Assembly: GCF_011762485.1 (NCBI RefSeq)
Contig: NZ_JAAKGI010000001.1
Location: 511,962-575,961, forward strand
Origin: Yeosuana marina
GTDB taxonomy: Bacteria > Bacteroidota > Bacteroidia > Flavobacteriales > Flavobacteriaceae
DNA length: 64,000 nucleotides
Direction: 5' to 3'
Shown here one piece after another: positions 51,001-58,982 of this stretch. The notes under the pieces are model-generated. The model was not told the DNA's origin, made no database searches, and worked only from the letters and a program-made list of their open reading frames with translations. Within the stretch, counting starts at the first letter, position 1. The number at the start of each line of letters is the position of its first letter. Position numbers and translations under genes: made by a program.

Positions 51001-51094
51001 TTTAGCCCACGAAAAAACCAAAGAACAATTACAAGGCAGAACACCTAAAAAAGTGATTATTGTTCCTGGTAAAATCGTCAATATTGTAGGATAA
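48068..51094 (+). CDS. leuS: Leucyl-tRNA synthetase with in-frame insertions
   Basis: Charges tRNA-Leu. The class I signatures are HVGHPLG (His48-Gly54) and KMSKS (783-787). The CP1 editing domain includes FTTRPDTIFGVSF. At 1008 residues it is longer than the usual 860-940. Two stretches look extra. Residues about 291-314 are encoded by two dispersed repeats. Residues about 665-730 (LFLDENEESSSKNESPKS onward) are Ser/Lys/Asn-rich, in place of a shorter Bacteroidota segment before IHADVSFVNASDELDI. The N-terminal SEGNANVNAVCDDDVE region also belongs to a Bacteroidota-type expansion. The reading frame is intact throughout. Confidence 0.96.
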   Translation: MIYNFNEIEAKWQKYWAKNQTFKAENQSDKPKFYVLDMFPYPSGAGLHVGHPLGYIASDIYARYKRHKGFNVLHPQGYDSFGLPAEQYAIQTGQHPAITTAENIKTYRRQLDQIGFSFDWSREVRTSDPSYYKWTQWIFIQLFNSWYNNESNKAEDISELIKLFASEGNANVNAVCDDDVEVFSAEEWNTFDSVKQQEILLQYRLTYLAETEVNWCPALGTVLANDEIVNGVSERGGHPVIRKKMTQWSMRISAYAERLLQGLDTIDWTDSLKESQRNWIGKSVGASVSFNVITSETKQSVNNENVTLNAVEGSHKIEVFTTRPDTIFGVSFMTLAPEHELVSQITTPAQKAEVEAYVEATAKRSERDRMADVKTITGAFTGAYVEHPFTKEPIPVWIGDYVLAGYGTGAVMSVPCGDQRDYDFAKHFNIPIPNIFEGVDISEEAFADKDKTIIANSDFLNGLNYKEATKKIIEELEKLGQGQGKTNYRLRDAVFSRQRYWGEPFPVYYVNGMPQMIDAKYLPISLPEVEKYLPTETGEPPLGNATVWAWDTAKNEVVSNDLINNKTIHPLELNTMPGWAGSSQYFNRYMDPHNDNEIFSQEAINYWQQVDLYIGGSEHATGHLLYSRFWQKFMFDKGLVPYDEFAKKLINQGMILGTSAFVSVLGIQVLFLDENEESSSKNESPKSIGVLVSKSEVEKYNSKQENKIDNFLNSLKGNSKYINSFGKTVTVHQINNIHADVSFVNASDELDIEAFKIWRPEFKDAEFITEEDGTFKVKREVEKMSKSKYNVVNPDQICIDYGADSLRLYEMFLGPLEQYKPWNTAGITGVHSFLKKLWKLYVDDNGLKVTNAEPSKDSLKTLHKTIKKVEEDIENFSFNTSVSTFMIAANELTAQKCTSKDILEPLLILISPYAPHIAEELWSQLGHNESIATAAFPTFDASHLVESNKVYPISFNGKMRFTMELPLDLSKEAIEEAVLAHEKTKEQLQGRTPKKVIIVPGKIVNIVG
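48940..49010. repeat. Two dispersed repeats inserted in frame in leuS
   Basis: CGTCATTACGAGTGAAACGA followed by AGCAATCTG (48940-48968) is the family found at 20513 and 47975. TGTCACCCTGAACGCAGTCG followed by AAGGGTCTC (48982-49010) is the intergenic CCCTGAxxxxxGTCGAAGGGT element common in many bacteria. Together they encode about 24 residues (VITSETKQS, then VTLNAVEGS) just before the editing-domain HKIEVFTTRP. Confidence 0.85.
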
Positions 51095-51118
51095 CATCGC
51101 TTTTATTCAGTTTATATT

Positions 51119-51170
51119 GGGGTCTAAAAAATATTAAATATTTTTTAGACCCCTAATTTTTTAGGGTTTT
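51119..51170 (+). terminator. Terminator region after leuS with two overlapping hairpins
   Basis: GGGGTCTAAAAAATATT is repeated inverted with a single-base spacer (17-bp arms, 51119-51153). Its CCCC arm also takes part in CCCTAA / TTAGGG (51151-51166), followed by four T. The two stems are mutually exclusive. Confidence 0.75.
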
Positions 51171-51265
51171 CGACAAGAAACAAATAAATTATGTCAATCA
51201 ACCCCTATTTAATTTTGGGGTATCAATTAAAATATTCAATTTTGACAGATAAAATAATTGATATC

Positions 51266-52354
51266 ATGATTATAGGTGTGCCCAAAGAAATTAAAAACAA
51301 CGAAAGCCGTGTAGGCATGACGCCTGCAGGTGTATTTGAACTAACCAAAAACAACCATAAAGTCTATGTACAAAGCGATGCTGGATTTGGCAGCGGGTTT
51401 TTTAATGACGATTATATAGAAGCCGGTGCTCTTATTCTTGAAACAATAGAGGAGGTCTATGCAATCAGTGATATGATTGTAAAAGTAAAGGAGCCTATTG
51501 AATCAGAATACGCATTGATAAAACCAGATCAAGTTATTTTTACCTATTTTCATTTTGCATCTAGTGAAACCTTAACTAAAGCCATGATAGACAGTAAGTC
51601 TGTTTGTATTGCTTATGAAACGGTTGAGGATGATGATGGCTCGTTACCATTATTAGTTCCCATGTCTGAAGTAGCTGGGCGTATGGCCATTCAACAAGGT
51701 GCTAAATATTTAGAAAAACCTATTAAGGGTCGTGGTGTTTTGCTTGGTGGTGTGCCAGGTGTTCCTCCGGGAAAAGTCTTAGTGTTAGGGGCTGGTATTG
51801 TGGGTATTCAGGCTGCTAAAATGGCCGCTGGTTTGGGTGCGCATGTCACGATTATGGACATTAATATGAAACAGTTACGTTATGTAAATGATATTATGCC
51901 CAATCATGTGGTGACCGAATTTTCTAGTCAGTATAACATTAGAAAGCGTATTAAAGAAGCCGATTTAATTATTGGTGGTGTCTTGATAAAAGGTGCCAAA
52001 GCTCCAAAATTAATTACCCGTGATATGCTAAAAGATATGCATCCAGGAGCAGTTATTGTAGATGTGGCTGTAGATCAAGGTGGTTGTATAGAAACGACTA
52101 AACCAACTACGCACGAAGATCCAACTTTTATTATTGATGATGTGGTTCACTATTGTGTGGCGAATATGCCGGGAGCCGTTCCTTATACATCTACGGTGGC
52201 TTTAACAAATGTGACATTGCCTTATGTGCTTAGATTGGCTAATCAAGGTTGGGAACAAGCCTGCGAAAGCGATAAAACCTTAGCTAAAGGCTTAAACATT
52301 GTAAAAGGCGAGGTCGTTTATAAAGAAATTATTGAAGCTTTTCACTGGGATTAA
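51266..52354 (+). CDS. ald: Alanine dehydrogenase
   Basis: NAD-dependent interconversion of alanine and pyruvate plus ammonia. The N-terminus MIIGVPKEIKNNESRVGMTPAGV is the family start, so the ATG at 51266 is preferred over the one 25 codons upstream. The active-site His and Lys region is YFHFASSETLTKAM. NAD is bound at VLVLGAGIVGIQAAKMAAGLGA. The C-terminal VVHYCVANMPGAVPYTST is diagnostic. Length is 362, near the usual 370. Confidence 0.92.
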   Translation: MIIGVPKEIKNNESRVGMTPAGVFELTKNNHKVYVQSDAGFGSGFFNDDYIEAGALILETIEEVYAISDMIVKVKEPIESEYALIKPDQVIFTYFHFASSETLTKAMIDSKSVCIAYETVEDDDGSLPLLVPMSEVAGRMAIQQGAKYLEKPIKGRGVLLGGVPGVPPGKVLVLGAGIVGIQAAKMAAGLGAHVTIMDINMKQLRYVNDIMPNHVVTEFSSQYNIRKRIKEADLIIGGVLIKGAKAPKLITRDMLKDMHPGAVIVDVAVDQGGCIETTKPTTHEDPTFIIDDVVHYCVANMPGAVPYTSTVALTNVTLPYVLRLANQGWEQACESDKTLAKGLNIVKGEVVYKEIIEAFHWD

Positions 52355-52438
52355 ATCTCTTTCAATCTGACAAAATTTCATAAGTAAAAAGTGGCGCTAT
52401 TTTTGTTATATTTAATTTGTAATTAAAGAATAATAAAA

Positions 52439-53134
52439 ATGATTGGATATTATATATTAATAGGTGCGATTGCTTTAGTAAGTTGGTTAGTAAGCAGTAC
52501 CCTAAAACGAAAATTTGAAAAGTACTCTAAAGTACATTTAAAAAATGGTATGAGTGGTAAAGAGATAGCTGAAAAAATGCTATCGGACCATGGTATTTAT
52601 GATGTAGAAGTTATTTCTGCACCTGGTCGTTTAACAGATCACTACAATCCAAAAAATAAAACAGTCAACCTTAGTGAAGCGGTTTACAATCAGCGTAATG
52701 CCGCTGCTGCTGCCGTTGCAGCACATGAGTGTGGACATGCGGTTCAACATGCCAAAGCCTATAGTTGGTTGCAAATGCGATCTTCTTTGGTTCCTGTGGT
52801 AAGTGTAACCTCTGGAATGTCGCAATGGTTAATCATTGGAGGACTTGTTTTAGGTGGTGCTGCAGGCATGGGACTAGGATGGTGGGTTGCTGCCTTAGGT
52901 GTTGTGTTTATGGGCTTTGCTACTATATTTAGTTTTATTACGTTACCTGTAGAGTATGATGCTAGTAACCGAGCCTTAGCATGGTTGAAAAACAGAAATA
53001 TAGTAACACCAGATGAGTATGCAGGTTCTGAAGATGCTTTAAAATGGGCTGCTAGAACCTATTTAGTGGCTGCAATTGGTGCATTAGCCTCGTTGTTATA
53101 TTGGGCGTTGCAAATTTTTGGAGGTAGAAACTAA
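52439..53134 (+). CDS. YugP-like membrane zinc metallopeptidase
   Basis: A 231-residue member of the neutral zinc metallopeptidase family PF04298 (YugP). An N-terminal helix is followed by the domain with HECGHAVQH (His96, Glu97, His100 as zinc and catalytic residues). Hydrophobic segments around 130-175 and 205-225 anchor it. LPVEYDASNRALAWL holds the distal Glu/Asp ligand. The substrate is unknown. The gene is followed by a terminator. Confidence 0.9.
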   Translation: MIGYYILIGAIALVSWLVSSTLKRKFEKYSKVHLKNGMSGKEIAEKMLSDHGIYDVEVISAPGRLTDHYNPKNKTVNLSEAVYNQRNAAAAAVAAHECGHAVQHAKAYSWLQMRSSLVPVVSVTSGMSQWLIIGGLVLGGAAGMGLGWWVAALGVVFMGFATIFSFITLPVEYDASNRALAWLKNRNIVTPDEYAGSEDALKWAARTYLVAAIGALASLLYWALQIFGGRN

Positions 53135-53155
53135 CATGATACATTAAAAAAAGTT

Positions 53156-53187
53156 AAAAAGCCCTGAAGTATTTTAGGGCTTTTTTG
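53156..53187 (+). terminator. Terminator after the YugP-like gene
   Basis: AAAAAGCCCT / AGGGCTTTTT stem with a 10-nt loop and T-tract, 21 bp after the stop. Confidence 0.9.
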
Positions 53188-53213
53188 TTTATTTATAGAG
53201 CAATCAAAATACC

Positions 53214-54983
53214 ATGAATCACCCTTTAGAATACTATAAGCAGCAATTAAAAACCTACCAAAGCGAAGAACAAAAGCGAAATAAACAAATGGCCTTTTTA
53301 AGTACAATCAGGGTATTCGTGTTTTTAGCAACTGCTTTTGGGATATATATGCTCTTTAACTCTTGGCAATTCGCTAGTATGTCTGGTATAATAGGAGCTA
53401 TAGTATTTATCTATTTACTTTTAAAATATACCAGGATTAAATCAGAAAGAGATTTTTATACTGAGCTCGTCAAAATCAATCAGGAAGAAATACAAATCCA
53501 TTCTGGAAATTTTCATCATAGAGATGATGGTTTACAATTTCAAGAAACCAATCATTTTTACAGTTTAGATATTGATTTATTTGGAAGAGGATCTTTTTTT
53601 CAATACATAAATAGAACAGCCATTAAAGAAGGAACTCAAAAGCTAGTTGATGCTTTAAAGGCTAATAATATCAACAATATTAAATTACGTCAAGAGGCTA
53701 TTAAAAATTTAAATTCAAAACCCGAATGGCGACAACATTATGCAGCCACATCTGCCCTTATTAAAGTAGAAACGCCAGCAGCCTATATTATTGATTGGTT
53801 AAAAAACTATAAACCTTTTCTGCCAAAAATAGTAAAATGGTTACCCCTTGTGGTTAGTTTGGCTTCTTTCGCGCTATTAGGATTGATTATTTTTGATATG
53901 GTTGATAAATCATTAATTGGATATTGGTTGCTCGTTGGGTTGGCAATAACTTCTGTGTATCTCAAAAAAATAAGTGATTTAGCCTCACATTGTGATCAAT
54001 TGAAAGATACATTTCGTCAATACGCCTTGCTTTTAAGGCAAATTGAAAGTACTACATTTTCTTCTGAATTGTTACAACAAAAGCAACATCAAATTCAATC
54101 TGAAGAAAAAAAAGCATCAGTGATTTTTAAGGAATTTTCTAAGTCTTTAGATGCGCTTGATAATCGGAATAACCTAATTTCAGCCATTTTTGGAAACGGA
54201 TTATTTCTTTTAGATTTAAAGAACAGTTATCGGGTTGAACAGTGGATTAAGCAATACGCACATAAAGTAGCCGATTGGTTTGAAGTGGTCTCGTTTTTTG
54301 ATACCTATAATTCGTTCGGTAATTTTGCGTTTAATCATCCAGATTTTATCTTTCCGGAGATTGTAAATAATAATTTCGTTATAAAAGCAGAACAATTAGG
54401 ACATCCATTACTTAATAAAGAAAAACGCGTTGATAGTGACTTATTGATAGATTGTGAGCAGTTCTTTATTGTTACAGGCGCTAATATGGCAGGAAAGAGT
54501 ACGTTTTTAAGAACGGTTTCCTTGCACATTGTGATGGCTAATATGGGCTTGCCAGTATGCGCCAAGTCAAGTCAATATAGCCCTGTTAAGTTAATTACCA
54601 GTATGAGAACTTCTGATTCTTTAACCGATGAAAGTTCCTATTTCTTTTCGGAGTTAACCCGTTTAAAGTACATTGTGGATGCCATTCAAAAAGAACCTTA
54701 TTTTATTGTGTTAGATGAAATTTTAAAGGGTACCAACAGCACAGATAAAGCCATTGGTTCCAGAAAGTTTGTTGAGAAATTGGTAGCGTCTAATGCTACT
54801 GGAATTATTGCAACACACGATTTAAGCTTATGTGAGATTGAAAAGGAACTCGATGCCGTTAAAAACTATTATTTTGATGCCGAGATTATTAATAACGAAC
54901 TTTATTTTGACTATAAATTAAAAGGGGGTGTTTGTAAAAACATGAATGCCTCTTTTCTTTTGAAAAAGATGAATATTGTTTAG
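53214..54983 (+). CDS. Membrane-anchored MutS-like ATPase
   Basis: A 589-residue protein with the ATPase of the MutS family. The Walker A is VTGANMAGKSTFLRT (Thr421 to Thr434). The signature MRTSDSLTDESSYFFSE is present. Walker B is VLDEILKGTNSTDK (Asp501-Glu502), then the switch His in ATHDLS. The N-terminal mismatch-binding domain is absent. Instead there are about two hydrophobic helix pairs (30-72 and 205-250), so the protein is predicted to be membrane bound. This MutS subgroup occurs in Bacteroidota and has no settled role. The start follows the preceding terminator. Confidence 0.88.
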   Translation: MNHPLEYYKQQLKTYQSEEQKRNKQMAFLSTIRVFVFLATAFGIYMLFNSWQFASMSGIIGAIVFIYLLLKYTRIKSERDFYTELVKINQEEIQIHSGNFHHRDDGLQFQETNHFYSLDIDLFGRGSFFQYINRTAIKEGTQKLVDALKANNINNIKLRQEAIKNLNSKPEWRQHYAATSALIKVETPAAYIIDWLKNYKPFLPKIVKWLPLVVSLASFALLGLIIFDMVDKSLIGYWLLVGLAITSVYLKKISDLASHCDQLKDTFRQYALLLRQIESTTFSSELLQQKQHQIQSEEKKASVIFKEFSKSLDALDNRNNLISAIFGNGLFLLDLKNSYRVEQWIKQYAHKVADWFEVVSFFDTYNSFGNFAFNHPDFIFPEIVNNNFVIKAEQLGHPLLNKEKRVDSDLLIDCEQFFIVTGANMAGKSTFLRTVSLHIVMANMGLPVCAKSSQYSPVKLITSMRTSDSLTDESSYFFSELTRLKYIVDAIQKEPYFIVLDEILKGTNSTDKAIGSRKFVEKLVASNATGIIATHDLSLCEIEKELDAVKNYYFDAEIINNELYFDYKLKGGVCKNMNASFLLKKMNIV

Positions 54984-55059
54984 TTTTTTTATTTAAAAAA
55001 AAGTGACTATTTTATAGATAATGCATCTAAAAGGATAGAGAACATTTACATTAAAAAAT

Positions 55060-55557
55060 ATGAAACAAATAAAATTAATAGTTGTAATTGCACTAACAAT
55101 TCTAACTTCTTGCAGCAGTAGCGAACGTGTTATTACAAATGACGGTAAAGTATATACGGTTAAAGGAAATTCTTTTTATACTAACGATAAAGACGTAACG
55201 GATAAACTGACAAAAGTTGAAAAAGAAAACATACAATCTATTTTAGAAAAACGTCATGAAGTCAAACAAGCTGAAGAGAAAAAACAAGATCAAATTGAAG
55301 AATCGTTAAAGCAATTAAAACAAAAGGAGAAGGAACTTAACGAACAGCAGAAACAATTAGATGATAAAATAGAAGCTAGAGAAGACGCAAGAGACGATTT
55401 TTTTGAGATAAGAGAAAAATTGAATAGTGTAAAAGATGAGTATACCCAATTGAAAAATAAAGGAGGTTTGTCTCCAAATGATGATGAAAAATGGCAAAAG
55501 CGACTTAAAAAATTAGAACAAAAACTAAAAGAAGCAGAACTAAAAATAAACAATTAA
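55060..55557 (+). CDS. Coiled-coil lipoprotein, function unknown
   Basis: A 165-residue protein with a short signal peptide and lipobox LTSC (about Cys18). A first block, VITNDGKVYTVKGNSFYTND, looks like a small beta-hairpin. Residues about 55-165 are an extended charged coiled coil rich in Glu, Lys and Gln (EESLKQLKQKEKELNEQQKQ). It is anchored at a membrane and reaches into the periplasm. No family was recognised. The gene is monocistronic and followed by a symmetric terminator. Confidence 0.75.
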   Translation: MKQIKLIVVIALTILTSCSSSERVITNDGKVYTVKGNSFYTNDKDVTDKLTKVEKENIQSILEKRHEVKQAEEKKQDQIEESLKQLKQKEKELNEQQKQLDDKIEAREDARDDFFEIREKLNSVKDEYTQLKNKGGLSPNDDEKWQKRLKKLEQKLKEAELKINN

Positions 55558-55572
55558 TTACTTAAAAAAGAT

Positions 55573-55614
55573 AAAAAACAGTGCTCATAATATAAATCTG
55601 AGCACTGTTTTTTT
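55573..55614. terminator. Bidirectional terminator
   Basis: AAAAAACAGTGCTCA / TGAGCACTGTTTTTT (15-bp perfect stem, 11-nt loop) between the convergent coiled-coil lipoprotein gene and the S46 peptidase gene. Confidence 0.92.
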
Positions 55615-55662
55615 AATACATGTTTAGTTTAGTAACTCATTTAAGTTACAAACTATCTTGCT

Positions 55663-57759
55663 TTAGTGTTTTTTGTTTTTAGGATGTACCAAAGTCATTT
55701 CGTCAATTAAGTTTGTTGCTCCAGCATATTTATCAATTATAAAAAGCACGTAACGTAAATCGACCATAATATTTCTACAAATTTCAGGATCATAGTACAT
55801 ATCACTCATTGTACCTTCCCAAACACGATCAAAATTTAATCCTACAAGGTTTCCATAGGCATCAATTGCTGGACTTCCAGAGTTTCCTCCAGTGGTATGG
55901 TTTGTTCCTAAAAAACAGACTGGAACTTTCCCGTTTTTATCAGCATATGGCCCATAATTTTTAGTTTCATATAAATCACGTAGTTTTTTAGGTACATCAA
56001 ATTCATAATCGCCGGGTACGTATTTCTCCATAACGCCATCTAAATAACTCACGGGGTTATAGTATACCGCATCTCTAGGAGAGTAACCCCGCACTTGACC
56101 GTAAGTTACTCTAAGCGTGCTATTTGCATCTGGAAAATAACGCGCGTTAGGCAAAGCTTCCATTAACGCTGTCATATAGGTGGTTTGTAAAGCTGTGATA
56201 ATCTCGTTTTTTTGCTGAAATTCTTTATCAATGGTATTATAATATTCATCAATAATAGGTTTGGCATATTGATAAGCAGCATCTTCATTCAATTTTTTAA
56301 GAACATCGTTAACATCACCTTCAAATAATTTTAAGGCATCGTCTAAATTGGTAAATGCCGTTTGATTATAAATTGAAACATCGGCTTCTTTGCCATATAA
56401 AGGCATGATGTTAACAAAAACACCTTTATCCACATTAACATCATAATTTTTATGTATGCCTTTCAAGATTCCTGTTAATCTCTCTTTCGCTTTTTCTAAA
56501 TAGTCAGGATGGGCAGTGATTGCTTGCTCAAACTGATAGGCTCTAAGGGTCATTTGCATCAACTCATTCGTCACTAAAAAGACTTCAATAAAATTACGGC
56601 GCTTGATATCTACAGGTGCGAAATCTTTATATAACCGGTCAAATTCCGGCAAAATATAACCATACTTTTCAACTAAATTTTTTTCTTTTAAAGCGTTTTT
56701 AAACGTGGCTTCAAAATCGCGTCTTTTGGCCACAGCATTGCTTTTTTTAATACCTAAATCTTCACCAATCCATTTTTTCCATGCATTCGCAATTCGGGCT
56801 TGTTTTGAAGCGTATTTAATTCGGACAGCATCATTTTTTTTCATTTCAGCATCAATCACTTTTAAAGCAGCTTCGCGAATAGCGATATTGGTTGGATTGA
56901 AATTTTTAGTAATGTGCTCGATAGCAACAGCAGGTAAATACTCATTAGTTGTGCCTGGAAATCCGAAAACCATTGTAAAATCCCCTTCTTCAACGCCATC
57001 TAACGAAATTGGTAAAAAGTGTTTTGGTTGGTAGGGTTTATTGTCTTTACTGTAGGTTGCTGGATGATTATTAGCATCGGCATAAATTCTAAATATTGAA
57101 AAATCACCCGTGTGTCTTGGAAATACCCAATTATCTGTGTCGCTTCCAAATTTACCAATACTTGTTGGAGGTGCGCCAACCAAACGAATATCTTCAAAAC
57201 GCTCTGTAACAAATAGGAAATACTGATTGCCTTTATAAAATGATTTAATCTTTACGTCTTGCCAAGATTCTCTTGGCCAATTTTTCATAATGCCATTACT
57301 GGTTTTTGAGATCATAGACTGTTTATCTTTCTCAGTCATATCATCATTAACCATGTCTAAAACCTCTTTTGTAACATCATGAATACTTACAATGAACTCT
57401 ACATACAATCCTTTATTTGGCAATTCTTCATCAAAATTCATAGCCCAAAAACCATTTTTTAAATAGTCGTTTTCAAGTGAAGAATGAGATTGTATTTGAC
57501 TAAAACCACAATGATGATTGGTTAATATTAGACCTTGAGGAGAAATTACTTCCGTGGTACAGCCGCCATTAAAATGACCAACGGCATCTTTTAAACTGGA
57601 GTGATTAACATCGTAAATATCTTTAGCTGTTAATTTGCTTCCAAGATTGGTCATTTCTTCTTCGTTCATACCTTCTAAAAGCGAAGGAATCCACATGCCT
57701 CCTTGTTGAGCAGACATTGTTGCTGTTAAAAAAAACAGTATAATTTTAAGAAATTTCAT
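55663..57759 (-). CDS. S46-family dipeptidyl peptidase, DPP11-like
   Basis: Periplasmic serine exopeptidase releasing dipeptides from oligopeptides. A signal peptide (FFLTATMSAQ) is followed by GGMWIPSLL at the mature start. The catalytic His83 lies in TNHHCGFSQIQ, the Asp in RHTGDFSIFRIY (about 219) and Ser627 in TGGNSGSPAID. Eighteen residues later comes Arg645 (LNFDRVWEGTMSD). In P. gingivalis an Arg at this position marks DPP11, which prefers Asp or Glu at P1, while DPP7 has Gly. Length of 698 is typical. It is transcribed singly. Confidence 0.92.
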   Translation of the reverse strand: MKFLKIILFFLTATMSAQQGGMWIPSLLEGMNEEEMTNLGSKLTAKDIYDVNHSSLKDAVGHFNGGCTTEVISPQGLILTNHHCGFSQIQSHSSLENDYLKNGFWAMNFDEELPNKGLYVEFIVSIHDVTKEVLDMVNDDMTEKDKQSMISKTSNGIMKNWPRESWQDVKIKSFYKGNQYFLFVTERFEDIRLVGAPPTSIGKFGSDTDNWVFPRHTGDFSIFRIYADANNHPATYSKDNKPYQPKHFLPISLDGVEEGDFTMVFGFPGTTNEYLPAVAIEHITKNFNPTNIAIREAALKVIDAEMKKNDAVRIKYASKQARIANAWKKWIGEDLGIKKSNAVAKRRDFEATFKNALKEKNLVEKYGYILPEFDRLYKDFAPVDIKRRNFIEVFLVTNELMQMTLRAYQFEQAITAHPDYLEKAKERLTGILKGIHKNYDVNVDKGVFVNIMPLYGKEADVSIYNQTAFTNLDDALKLFEGDVNDVLKKLNEDAAYQYAKPIIDEYYNTIDKEFQQKNEIITALQTTYMTALMEALPNARYFPDANSTLRVTYGQVRGYSPRDAVYYNPVSYLDGVMEKYVPGDYEFDVPKKLRDLYETKNYGPYADKNGKVPVCFLGTNHTTGGNSGSPAIDAYGNLVGLNFDRVWEGTMSDMYYDPEICRNIMVDLRYVLFIIDKYAGATNLIDEMTLVHPKNKKH

Positions 57760-57828
57760 AATGTAAAAAATTCAAAGGGGTTAAAAATAAAAGCATCTAT
57801 TTATTATTGTAAATTTACTATATATTTA

Positions 57829-58980
57829 ATGAAAAATATGCAATATCAATCTAAACTTCCTCATGTAGGGACATCAATATTTACGGTAATGAGTGCTTTG
57901 GCATCCAAGCATCAAGCTATTAATTTGTCTCAAGGATTTCCGGATTTTGAGAGTGACCCCAAACTGATTGATTTAGTAACGAAAGCTATGCGAAAAGGCT
58001 ATAATCAATACGCGCCTATGGCTGGGGTTTTTGAGTTGCGAGAACAGATTGCTGAAAAATTTGATTTACTCTATCAATCAAGTTACGATTCTGAATCAGA
58101 AATTACAATTACAGCGGGTGCTACTCAGGCTATTTCGTGCATTATTTCGGCATTCGTTAGTAAAGACGATGAGGTTATTATTTTTAAACCCGCCTATGAC
58201 TCGTATGAGCCCTTTATTGAATTAAACGACGGCAAAACCATATCAATCCAATTACAACACTCTCAGTATAATGTCGATTGGGAACAGGTAAAGGAACAGA
58301 TTACTAATCGTACAAAAATGATTATTATCAATACACCTCACAACCCTAGCGGTAGTATTTTTTCAAAAGAAGACATGCTTCAATTGGAAGCAATAACAAA
58401 CGGAACTGATATTGTGGTGTTGAGTGACGAAGTATACGAACATATTATTTTTGATAGTGAAAAACACCAAAGTGCGTGTTTGTTTCCCGATTTAAAATCA
58501 CGAAGTTTTGTGGTGGCTTCTTTTGGAAAAACGTTTCATAATACGGGATGGAAAGTGGGGTATTGTTGCGCGCCCAAAGAATTGATGAGCGAGTTTAGAA
58601 AAGTGCATCAATTTAATGTGTTTTGTGTAAATCATCCTTTGCAAAAAGGTTTAGCAGAATATTTAAAAGAACCAAGTTATTACTTGAACTTGCCTCAGTT
58701 TTATCAAGAGAAAAGGGATTTGTTTTTAGGATTAATTGAATCGTCAAGGTTTAAGTTTTTACCATCAAAAGGTACGTATTTTCAGGTTTTAGATTATTCA
58801 GACATCACTACAGAAAACGATGTGGAATTTGCCAAGCGATTAACTGCAGAATCAGGAATTGCATCCATTCCATTGTCGGTATTCAATACCAATAATTTAA
58901 ATAATAACGTGTTGCGATTTTGTTTTGCTAAAAGCAATGAAACCCTTAAAAAAGCAGCAGATATATTAAATACCCTATAA
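57829..58980 (+). CDS. PLP-dependent methionine aminotransferase (YbdL-like)
   Basis: Fold-type I aminotransferase of 383 residues. Visible: AINLSQGFPDFESDPKLIDL, NQYAPMAGVFELREQIA, ITAGATQAISCIISA, IINTPHNPSGSIF, VVLSDEVYEHIIF and the PLP Lys234 in ASFGKTFHNTGWKVGYC. The opening and YAPMAG segment are typical of YbdL, which prefers methionine with 2-oxo acids. The next gene starts 2 bp after its stop and encodes an omega-amidase-type nitrilase, a pairing that fits glutamine transaminase/omega-amidase chemistry. Confidence 0.9.
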   Translation: MKNMQYQSKLPHVGTSIFTVMSALASKHQAINLSQGFPDFESDPKLIDLVTKAMRKGYNQYAPMAGVFELREQIAEKFDLLYQSSYDSESEITITAGATQAISCIISAFVSKDDEVIIFKPAYDSYEPFIELNDGKTISIQLQHSQYNVDWEQVKEQITNRTKMIIINTPHNPSGSIFSKEDMLQLEAITNGTDIVVLSDEVYEHIIFDSEKHQSACLFPDLKSRSFVVASFGKTFHNTGWKVGYCCAPKELMSEFRKVHQFNVFCVNHPLQKGLAEYLKEPSYYLNLPQFYQEKRDLFLGLIESSRFKFLPSKGTYFQVLDYSDITTENDVEFAKRLTAESGIASIPLSVFNTNNLNNNVLRFCFAKSNETLKKAADILNTL

Positions 58981-58982
58981 TC

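Noticed and set aside
51191..51265. Upstream ATG of alanine dehydrogenase
   Set aside because: It adds 25 residues ahead of the conserved MIIGVPKEI start; the internal ATG is preferred.
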